This document shows, in pieces, positions 11,896 through 23,800 of a stretch of DNA of 64,000 nt; position 1 is the first letter of the stretch; each line of letters starts with the position of its first letter. The translations under genes were made by a program, and so were the position numbers. Source of the DNA: Salvelinus alpinus (taxonomy: Eukaryota; Chordata; Actinopteri; Salmoniformes; Salmonidae); assembly GCF_045679555.1 (NCBI RefSeq), contig NC_092099.1:12600076-12664075 (forward strand), in the 5' to 3' direction. The notes beneath the pieces are model-generated. The model made no database searches. It was not told the DNA's origin and saw only the letters and a program-made list of their open reading frames with translations.

Positions 11896-14800
11896 GCAAG
11901 TAACTTACAGAGGGTCTTCAAATGTGCAAAGTTGACCCACATTTATTTTTACAAATTAACTGTTACCGTTATACTAACGTTAGCTGTGAAGGCCCAGTAC
12001 TATTTGGCTAGTTAGCTAGCTACATCTCAAATGCTAAACGAGCATCTCTAAAAATGTACCAGGTGAATGTGTTAGTTGAAGTACCTAGCGAGCTTGAAGC
12101 GAGGCATAAGATTGTGTTTGTGTTTTTAGACGTTAACAATGGTGATGATTGTTCAACAAAAGCTGCCCCGACCTCCCAGATTCCTGGGCTGTCTGAAGAT
12201 GCTAACAATGGTCCTGAGGAGAGGAGTAAAGGGCGCCGTACGGGAGTTAATGAGTCCGATTCTGCTTATACTAAACTGGCTAAACAAGGAGGACAGAGGG
12301 GTAAAAACGATATTCTGTTTTAAAAAGGGAAATATCACACATTATCTATCCTTTCATCTGTGGAAATAAAGTCAGATAACGTTATATCTAGCTATCTGTG
12401 GAAATGGGAAAATGACACACCCATCCATATAATTGGAAGGATTGCCACGCGAGACTACTGACGTTAGCTAGCGAGCTAACTCGCAAATAGCTAGTATACA
12501 AAATGGATAGCCAAGTTCTTCTCATCATTTACAGGTTTATTGTGGCATGAGGAGACCAACTTGGACACCAAACCTAACTCTGCATCTTACAAGGCTCCTA
12601 ACTGGTTTTCTGGTTCTCCAAAAGCTAAAGAGCAAGCAAGGTAAAGGCAAATTAAAATGAGAGTAATGACAGTGTGGAATAAAAAAAAAATGTCTTTGTG
12701 TTAGCTAGTAATTTTATGGCTCCTTGGCTAGGCCAAGTTGAATTGTTTGCATTAATCATGCAAATTGCATATTTGTTTGTGGTTGTATGGCATGTACCCT
12801 ATTGTAAAACAGGGGTGTGTTCAGTGTATTAAACGTTTTGCTACGTTGCGTGATGGTTTGTACCTAATAACACGTTTCCCTCAAACAGTGCACTTTCCTT
12901 CAACATCCTTTGTATGTTTGCTCCCTTTTGGTGGTTGTGGCGAAGTGTGGTCAGATCAATATGGGTGTGGTCACCATTTGAAAACTCATGCAGCACACTG
13001 TAGTGTATACACGATCACCCTCTGGGCCACCATTATCATCACAACATTCTTCAACTGGTCGTTCAGAACAGCACCGTCTCCGTTGTATCAAACATTGCAC
13101 ACCGTTGAGTCCTGCTGAACGCAGCCCTGTTATACCAGATAAGTCTACTAGTAAAATGGGTTATTTGTCCATTTTTCTTTCTTCCAGCCCAACTGAGAGT
13201 TTCCAAAACTACATGTCAACTAATGCTCCTTTTGGGAGTGATAATAAGTCAACTTGGGAAAGGGACTTTGATGACAAAGAGAAGGTGAAGGGAGAAATCC
13301 TTGCAATTTCCTAAAACAACTGTAACAATATTACACCCTCCCTATTGTGCCACTATAAATCGAGTTTATAGTTTATTCTTAGGTGTTTGAAGTACAGTAT
13401 GCAGACAGACCTGTTTAGATCTAGATTTACTGATCTATTTCAGACATTGACTTTTTTTGTCAGCATTATATCACCTGCCTAGTATCATGAAAAGCCTAAT
13501 GTTTTTGGTGCAGTAAAATAGTATTAGCTAACAAGGAATAGAGTTCTCAGACTAAACACCTACCGTATCCTGAGAACTTATAACCAACCACTTAACCACC
13601 ATCTTTGGCTATGTCCACCACTGTTGGTGAAATGTATTTGGTTAGCATCAAATTGTCACTGACGTTTATCATATTTAAATGATTCTAGATTTATAAGATT
13701 CCTCTCTTGCAGTTGCATGGATCGAGTAGAAAGTGACCTAGTATGTCCAATAGAGGCCGAAGTTGCCAACTGAAATAGTGTGTTTCATCTCTTGTTCAAT
13801 ACACCTTTCATCTCTGTTCAACCTGACGTGATTCCAGATGATAAATGACTATTCAAGACACTTTGTTTTTATTTTCAGATATCTCCCAACAGCCAAATGG
13901 AGAACTTGTCCATAGCATCAGGAAAGAACGAAGAGGCAGCAGGAAATTTCAAGAAAACGTGAGTACGCCCTTTGAAATATTTGCACCAGATATCCACAAG
14001 ATGGCAATGTTCTATTTTTCATGCACAGCAGAGTTGTGCCTCTCCAGACAGCTTGGGCAACTTGACAATATGTAACTTTATTATAGGCTCAAACTCAGTC
14101 ATATACATTCAAATAATCAATGTCAAATAGAAAGAGATTTCAAACACATTACTTCAGTATGTAATTCCTATTGATTGTTAATGATAGGGGATTATTTATA
14201 CTGTGAGAATACAATGAATGATTTACAGTGCCTTCGGAAAGTATTCAGACCCCTTGACTTTTTCCACATTTTGTTACGTTACAGCCTTATTCTAACATTT
14301 TATTAAATAGTTATTTTCCTCAATCTACACACAATACCCCATAATGACAAGGCAAAAACAGGTTTTTAGATATTTTTGCAAATGTATTAAAAATACAAAC
14401 TGAAAAATCACATTTACATAGGTATTCAGACCCTTTACTCTGAACTTTGTTTTAAGTACCTTTGGCAGCGATAACAGCCTTGAGTCTTCTTGGGTATGAC
14501 GCTACAAGCTTGGCACACCTGTATTTGGGGAGTTTATTCTCTGCAGATCCTCTCAAGCTCTGTCAGGTTGGATGGGGAGTGTTGCTGCACAGCTATTTTC
14601 AGGTCTCTCCAGAGATGTTTGAGCGGGTTCAGGTCCAGGCTCTGACTGGGCCACTCAAGGGCATTGAGACTTGTCCCGAAGCCACTCCTGCGTTGTCTTG
14701 GCTGTGTGCCTAGGGTCAAGGTCTTGTTGGAATGTGAACCTTCGCCCCCAGTTGGTGGTCCTGAGTGCTCTGGAGCAGGTTTTCATCAAGGATCTCTGTA

Positions 14801-17800
14801 CTTTCCTCTGTTCATCTTTGCCTCGATCCTGACTAGTCTCCCAGTTATCGTAGGGATGGTGCCAGGTTTCCTCCAGACGTGAGGCTTGGCTTTCAGGCCA
14901 AAGAGTTCAATCTTGGTTTCATCAATCCAGATAATCTTGTCTCTCATGGTCTGAGTGTCTTTAGGTGCCTTTTGGCAAACTTCAAGCGGGCTGTCATGTG
15001 CCTTTTTTACTGAGGAGTGGCTTCCGCCTGCTCACTCTACCATAAAGGCCTGATTGGTAGAGTGCTGCAGAGATTGTCCTTCTGGAAGGTTCTCCCATCT
15101 CCACAGAGAAATTCTGGAGCTCTGTCAGTGACCATCGTGTTCTTGGTCACCTCCCTGACCCAAGATCCTTCTCCCCCGATTGCTCAGTTTGGCCAGGCGG
15201 CCTGCTCTAGGAAGAGTTTTGGCGGTTCCAAATTTCTTCCATTTTAAGAATGATGGAGGCCACTGTGTTCTTGGGGACCTTCAATGCTGCAGAAATTCTT
15301 TGGGACCCTTCCCCAGATCTGTGCCTCGACACAATCCTGTCTCTGAGGTCTGCGGACAATTCCTTTGCCCTCATGGCTTGGTTTTTGCTCTGACGTTCTC
15401 TGTCAACTGTGGAACCTTATATAGACAGTTGTGTGCCTTTCCAAATAATGTCCAATCAATTGAATTTACCACAGGTGGACTACAAGTTGTAGAAACATCA
15501 AGGATGATCAATGGAAACAGGATGCATCTGAGCTCAATTTTGAGTCTCATAGCAAAGGGTCTGAATACTTATGTAAATAAGGTATTTATGTTTTTTATTT
15601 GTAGTAAATGTGCAAAAATGTCAACCTGTTCTCGCTTTGTCAATATAGGGTATTTTGTGTAGATTGAGGATTTTTGTATTTATTTAATCCATTAACAAAA
15701 TGTTAGTCAAGGGGTCTGAATATTTTCTGAATGCACTGTATAATATTATAAATATTAAACAGAATTACCATTACAGTCATTTTGCCAAAATGACAACTTT
15801 TATTTTTACTGTCTTTTGGATATGACTTCAGGACCCCTCCCACTTGAATTGCAGTGCCACTATTGCACAGGGTTTCTGTTTGGCAACAAATGCATTTGAT
15901 CAGTTTCCTAAGAACAAATTCTTGGAAAACTTGATATAAAACATATTTTTTTCAATATCATGTGTGTTTGGGGTTATTGTCAAGTTTGTCTCCTGGCAGA
16001 GGCAACCAGATTTTGGGGCAAAATGTCCTGGTACTGGGTAAAGTTCATAATGACGTTGACCTTAACAATTGCCGCAGGACTAGTGGAAGCAAAATAGCCC
16101 CATAACAAGATCCACCACCGTATTTTGCAGAAGGTAAGGGAGTCTTTTCTGCTCATGCGTTCTCATACAGGGGCTCCGATAACTCTGAACGCGGAACGAG
16201 GGAGATCTCGGTTTTGTTGTTTTGAAAGTGTATTGAAAGTCTTAGTTCTTGGATCCTGCGATGCAGTTGGCATCAGTTTCTGGGACTGCTAGTCTCTGTC
16301 CAGTGATCCTGCCGACCAAGGACTGGTCTAACAAGCTATTTGGTGTAGCAGTTAGCCTAGCTGCTAGCTTGATTTTCTTGAGGGCTTGAATGCAGCTCGC
16401 AATGCGGTTAGCCATTGTGGCTGGGGCCATGGATTGTCCCGTGTTTGTGGCTGTCTAGATCCCTGCTGTTTGTTTTCAATCTTCCCTGTGACCTGCCCTG
16501 TCTGGAACTGTGAGGAGTACCAGCGTATCCTACATTTCTAGCTACCATGACAAAGACCAAAGCCAGTGGGAGTACCGTTAAGGACAGTGGTGTCTCTCTA
16601 TCACACGTGAATGAAAGCGTTCTACAAGCAGTTGTTACAACAACAAGAAAATAGCTTGTGTTTTGTCCAAATGTTGGTGGGTTCAACTAATAAAAGAATG
16701 GAAGACCTGACCAGAGAGGTCCAGGACCTGAAGAACAGTTTGCAGTTCTCCCAGGGTCAGCTCGATGAGTTGAAACAGGAGAACAGCAAGATGACAGCAA
16801 TCAGTAAGTCATTGAGAGAGGACATCAGTTCTGTGTGTGAATCCATGATAACAATGACGAATAAATCTCGAGGGACAATCAAGGCGGAACAACATGGTTG
16901 TGGTTGGAAGAGTCTGAGGACCAAGTGAGGGAAATGATCTCTGAGAAATTCAAGATGGACCCCAGGAAGATTGAGGTGGGGCGCGCCCATATGACTGGAA
17001 AACCCACCACCGGCCCAGATGACAGGCCCAGGCTGATAGTGGACTGCTTAATGTATATATGATTTTATCTTGTTTGCTCTTTTCAGTATTATGTATATCT
17101 CTGATAAGCTACCCAGGAGCTGAAAATAGCCCATATTTATAGATGTAGCCTTAGAAATAAGGTTCATGAAATCAACTTGCTAACATCAGATAACATTCAT
17201 ATATTAGCCATTTCTGAGACTCACTTAGGTAAGTAATTTGATGATACAGCCGTAGCAATACAAGGATATATAGAAGAGATAGAAATGCTTATGGGAGAGG
17301 TGTCGCTGTATATATTCAGACCATATCCCTGTAATGCTTAGAGAAGATCTTATGTCAAGTGTTATTGAAGTTTTGTGGTTGCAGGTGCACATCTAAAGCC
17401 TTTTCTTTTGGGGTGTTGCTATAGGCCACCAAGTGCTAACAGTCAGTATCTAAATAATATGTGTGAAATGCTTGATAGTATATGTGATTTTTAAACAGAG
17501 AGGTCTACTTTCTTGGGGACCTGAATATTGCCTGGTTTTCATCAAGCTGTCTGCTCAAGAGGAAGCTTTTCACTGTAACCAGTGCCTGTAATCTGGTTCA
17601 GGTTATTAACCTACCAGGGTGTTTACAAACACAACAGGAACAAGATCATCCACATTTATACTAATACTGTAGAACTTTGGATGCAGTGATCACAATATAG
17701 TGGCTACATCCAGGAAAGCCAAAGTTCCAAAAGCTGGGCCTAAAATAGTGTATAAGAGATCATACAAAATATTTTGCTGTGACTCTTATGTGGATGTTCA

Positions 17801-20800
17801 AAATATTTGTTGGTCTGATGTGAACAAGACAGTTAACCCACTGTTCCTAGGCCGTCATTGTAAATAAGAATTTGTTCTTAACTGACTTGCCTAGTTAAAT
17901 AAAGGTAAAATGTGATTAATAAGGAGCATCCAGACGCTGCACTTGATGAATTTATGTTAAGAAACTGTTATGTTAAGAAACTGACTGTTAGAACTGTTAA
18001 GGCTCCATGGATTGATGAGGAATTGAAAAACTGTATGGTTGAAGTGATGGGAGGGGTGGCTAATAAGTGTGACTGCACATCTGACTTACTGCAAATTGAG
18101 AAATTATGTGACTAAACTCAACATAAAGAAGAAACTGTATTATGAAGCCAAGATGAATGATGTAAAAAAAACTTTGGAGTACATGAAATGAAATTATGGG
18201 CAGAAAGACATTCACCTCAATCTTTCATCGAATTAGATGGCTTATTCATCACAACCATTTGAGCCATTGTATTCATGCATAAAAAAACATAATGAAAGAA
18301 AAGCATTGCAGGTTTGAATTTTGTAAAGTTAGTGTGGGAGAGGTGGAAAAATTGTTATCGATCAATAATGACACCTCTTGGCATTCACAACTTAGATGGA
18401 AAGCTAATGGGGATGGTAGCTGACTCTACAGCCACTCCTATCCGTCATCTTTAATCTGAGCCTAGAGGAAAGTCTTTGTCCTCGGGCCTGGAGGGAAGCC
18501 AAAGTAATTCCGCTACCCAAGAGTGGTAAAGCGGCCTTTACTGGTTCTAACAGCAGACCTATAAGCTTGCTGCCAGCTCTTAGCAAACTATTGGATTTTT
18601 TGTTGTTGACCAAATACAATGATATTTCTCTGTAAACAAATTCACAACAGACTTTCAACATGCCTATAAAGAAGTGCATCAACATGTACTGCACTGACAC
18701 AAATGACTGATGATTGGTTGAAATAAATTGATAATAAGAAGATTGTGGGAGCTGTACTGTTAGATTTCAGTACAGCCTTTGATATTATTGACAATAACCT
18801 GTTATGGCTTTTCAACCTCTGCCATATCGTGGATTCAGAGCTATCCATCTAATAGAACTCAACGGGTTTTCTTTAATGGAAGCTTCTCTAATGTAAAATA
18901 TGGAAAATGTGGTGTACCGCAGGGCAGCTCTCTAGGCCCTCTACTCTTTTCACAAATGACCTGGCATTAAACAAAGCATTTGTGTCCATGTATGCTGATG
19001 ATTCAACCATACGCATCAGCAACCATAGCTTATGAAGTCACTGAAACCCTTAACAAAGAGTTGCAGTCTGTTTTGGAATGGGTGGCCAGTAATAAACTGG
19101 TCCTGAACATCTTTAAAACTAAGAGCATTGTATTTGGTACAAATCATTCCCTAAGTTCTAGACCTCAGCTGGACCTGGTAATGAATGGTGTGGCTGTTGA
19201 ACAAGTTGAGGAGACTAAATTACTTTGGCATTACCTTAGATTGTAAACTGTCATGGTCAAAACATACACTGCTCAAAAAAATAAAGGGAACACTAAAATA
19301 ACACATCCTAGATCTGAATGAATGAAATATTCTTATTAAATACTTTTTTCTTTACATAGTTGAATGTGCTGACAACAAAATCACACAAATGATCAATGGA
19401 AATCAAATTTATCAACCCATGGAGGTCTGGATTTGGAGTCACACAAAATTAAAGTGGAAAACCACACTACAGGCTGATTCAACTTTGATGTAATGTCCTT
19501 AAAACAAGTCAAAATGAGGCTCAGTAGTGTGTGTGGCCACCACGTGCCTGTATGACCTTCCTACAACGCCTGGGCATGCTCCTGATGAGGTGGCGGATGG
19601 TCTCCTGAGGGATCTCCTCCCAGACCTTGACTAAAGCATCCGCCAACTCCTGGACAGTCTGTGGTGCAACGTGGCTTTGGTGGATGGAGCGAGACATGAT
19701 GTCCCAGATGTGCTCAATTGGATTCAGGTCTGGGGAACGGGCGGGCCAGTCCATAGCATCAATGCCTTCCTCTTGCAGGAACTGCTGACACACTCCAGCC
19801 ACATGAGGTCTAGCATTGTCTTGCATTAGGAGGAACCCAGGGCCAACCGCACCAGCATATGGTCTCACAAGGGGTCTGAGGATCTCATCTCGGTACCTAA
19901 TGGCAGTCAGTCTACCTCTGGCGAGCACATGGAGGGCTGTGCGGCCCCCCAAAGAAATGCCACCCCACACCATGACTGACCCACCGCCAAACCGGTCATG
20001 CTGGAGGATGTTGCAGGCAGCAGAATGTTCTCCACGGCGTCTCCAAGACTCTGTCACGTCTGTCACGTGCTCAGTGTGAACCTGCTTTCATCTGTGAAGA
20101 GCACAGGGCGCCAGTGGCGAATTTGCCAATCTTGGTGTTCTCTGGCAAATGCCAAACGTCCTGCACGGTGTTGGGCTGTAAGCACAACCCCCACCTGTGG
20201 ACGTCGGGCCCTCATACCACCCTCATGGAGTCTGTTTATGACTGTTTGAGCAGACACATGCACTTTTGTGGCCTGCTGGAGGTCATTTTGCAGGGTTCTG
20301 GCAGTGCTCCTCCTGATCCTCCTTGCACAAAGGCGGAGGTAGCGGTCCTGCTGCTGATTTGTTGCCCTCCTACGGCCTCCTCCACGTCTCCTGATGTACT
20401 GGCCTGTCTCCTGGTAGCGCCTCCATGCTCTGGACACTACGCTGACAGACACAGCAAACCTTCTTGCCACAGCTCGCATTGATGTGCCATCCTGGATGAG
20501 CTGCACTACCTGAGCCACTTGTGTGGGTTGTAGACTCCGTCTCATGCTACCACTAGAGTGAAAGCACCGCCAGCATTCAAAAGTGACCAAAACATCAGCC
20601 AGGAAGCATAGGAACTGAGAAGTGGTCTGTGGTTGCCACCTGCAGAACCACTCCTTTATTGGGGGTGTCTTGCTAATTGCCTATAATTTCCACCTGTTGT
20701 CTATTCCATTTGCACAACAGCATGTGAAATTCATTGTCAATCAGTGTTGCTTCCTAAGTGGACAGTTTGATTTCACAGAAGTGATTGACTTGGAGTTACA

Positions 20801-23800
20801 TTGTGTTGTTTAAGTGTTCCCTTTATTTTTTTGAGCAGTGTATATAGATTCAATGGGTGTAAAGATGGGGAGAGGTCTGTCAGTAGTAGATGCTCTGTTT
20901 TTTTGACACCACACTCCAAAAAGCAAGTTCTGCAGGCTCTAGTTTTGTCTTATCTTGATTATTGTCCAGTCGAGTGCTGCAAGGAAGGACCTAGTTAAGC
21001 TGGCCCAGAACAGAGCGGCACGTTTTTCTCTTCATTGTAAACAGAGGGCTGATATAAATACTATGCATGCCAGTCTCTTTTGGCTAAGAGTTGAGGAGAG
21101 ACTGACTGCATCACTTCTTCTTTTTATGAGAAACAACTAATGTGTGGGAAATCCCAAATTGTTTGCATAGTCAACTTACACATACACACTTACCCCACTA
21201 GACAGTCCTCAAATCCAGAACAATTATTGCATGAAACTCCATTCTATCTCAAATTGCTCAAATAAACAGCTAACCTGTTGTTTTTTCTTAAACAGATAAA
21301 GCAACACCTCATGCCACAATGCCTCTCCCCTATTTGACCTAGATAGTTTGTGTGTAGGTATTGATACGCCTCTCCTTTAAAATATGTTTTATGTAGTTCT
21401 GTTCTTGTCTATTAATGTTCTGTATTATGTCATGTTTTGTGTGGACCCAAGGAAGAGTATCTGCTGCTTTTTCAACGGCTAATGGGGATACTAATACAAT
21501 ACCAATTTCGACGCCAAAACCACTACTGGTGTGCATGGCCAGAGCTCTATTTTCATGTCATCTGACCATCGCATCAGTTCCAATCCATTATTAATGCCGT
21601 TTAACAAACTCCAGGCATTTACATTTGCTGGATGACATGAAAATAGAGCTCTTTGGCCACGCACACCAATGGTGGGGTTGGTATCGAAATGAGAATGAAT
21701 GAGCAGAAAATAACCCCATACCTACTCTAAATTATGGTGGTGGATCTTTGGCCTTATGTGGCTATTTATATTACTTGTTAAACCAAATCTATTTCGCTGA
21801 ATTATTGGGCCTTATTAGTATCAAATAATGTAATTTTGAATTTACTTGAATTATTTTATACAGTCATCTTTGCTGATCTTTTTCAAGGGTGTCAATACTT
21901 TAGGACCCCACTGTACAGTGTGCGTACAGATTATTGTTTTATGAGAACAATTTGTGGAGAATTTCAGTAACAGCTAGGTGTGTGTGTGTGTGTGTGTGGG
22001 GGAAAGGGAGCCACACAGAGGAGATGCATGTCTCTTCATTGGCTAGTCTAAGCCCCCCCCTTCTGTAAAATTAGATGTTTTGTATTGTATTCATTCATGG
22101 AAGCAAATGGGTGAAGAGAAATGTGTATGCTATGTGGTAAATGTGAAAGTAGACTGTAATGTGAAAAGTTGGTTCATTTTTACCAAGCACAACCGTTTTT
22201 ATGAGTGTTAATTAAAGCTACACTCCTGGTGTATTTGTGTTTCAGCCCAGCAGCCCCGCTACCAATTGATGGGGCTGAAGAAAAGTAACTATTTTAACAT
22301 TTACAGACCACTTTTGGATGCAATTCAATGATATCATCAATATAGTTTTTACCATTTCTGAAGCTATACATTGTTAACGAAGTCACTTGTTTAAAAACAA
22401 TGGAGTAAACATTAGATGTTGCGTTATGAATGGTTAAGACTGTTTTGCTCATGAGGCAAGTTATGTTATTCAAGAATCAGTAGGTATAAGCCTCATATCA
22501 TTAATTTTGGTGACCTAAATCGGATACAAATATCCCAGACTGCACCATTTTAAATCTGTAAGCTTCTGGAGTGACAATGTGCTGACAATATTCACTGTGG
22601 TAGTCTTGGACCTGGCTTCCGTAGTTCTCATACAATATTGCACTACCCAAAACTTCTCCCCCACACTTTTTAAAGAATGGATAATGCCCATGTGATGTGG
22701 CTAATGCATAGAGTTAAAGGACTCCTCTTTGTATCTGCCCCATTATGGCATCTGTGACGGCACGGGTAGTGCCATTAAGGCTATTTTGAAGTAGTCAATT
22801 TTCTTCTTCTTTTGCGTTTGAAAAAATACAACGCTAATATTGGTGATTTACCACCAAGAGTGCTGGCGTCCTGAACCAAATCTTGTGTCGTTGATTTATT
22901 GTGGCCACTAAGATGTTGTTGATATAGCTTAAAGAAATGTACTAACCATAGTTAACCCATTTTGAAGAAGTAGACAATGCTCTGATTATTGGTTGATCGC
23001 ACCCACCCATACGAATCCCCACCCAGTTGACTGCTTAAAAATGGTGGTAGGCCCCAATGGCAATGTCCATGCAAAAACAAGTTTATATCCATGATGAGTC
23101 CTCTAACTCTATGGGCCAATGCCTACGTGCCTGGCTGCAATGCTGCTCAAAGAGTACAAATGTCCTCACTAGTCGTTCCGCTCAGTTAGCTTTATGAACC
23201 AATACATCAACAAACAGATCGCTAGCTTCAAATAGTATTACTCCACAATTCAAGTCATTGTGCAAATGTTTATTTTTTACATTTGGCACCTGTCAGTGAC
23301 CTGTGACGACTTGTCACACATTATTTATTTAACTAGGCAAGTCCGTTAAGAACATTCTTATTTACAATGACGGCCTACATGAACCAGAGATCTCTCTTCT
23401 AAGCATAACATCAGAGATAGCAAATAGTCACAGCTACACAGTCAGTCCATTCTTAGAAGCATAATGACTAACAGAACATGTTAAAATTGGAAGATATTGT
23501 TGACCAATTGTCAGGGTATAAAAACATTTATTTAATTATTAGCTCGACTGTCTCAGAGGTAAGTGTTTTCAGTCCAAATTCAATGTTTGCTGTTGATTTA
23601 CTCCCCTTCACCGTATCAATATTACCATCAGCTGACTGATTCTCACACTGTTTTATGATTGTTTTGAAGTTTTATTGTTGTTGTGAGCCCTTGACTAGAT
23701 CTAAATGCTCAATGATTTTCATGTTTTGCTTCCGCATTTTGTTTAGACCACATTCCCCCACCCCGCTGTGATTTAAATGCTTGCCTTTTGGTCTTGCAGA

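Larger units (their letters stand above)
16161..21150 (+). mobile_element. Degenerate non-LTR retrotransposon (Jockey/CR1-like), 5' UTR to RT
   Basis: Order: a GC-rich leader with GCTAGC motifs (to 16,540); ORF1 relic; endonuclease relic (17,090-17,540, with SETHL and CYRPPS motifs); and RT relic with [14 protein letters not shown] (18,910-18,955) and the YADD region near 18,990. The C-terminal LVLSYLDYC and [19 protein letters not shown] follow at 20,930-21,138. It is interrupted by a SINE tail at 17,828 and a Tc1 at 19,267. Stops occur throughout. It is the same family as 54,330-56,200. Confidence 0.75.
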
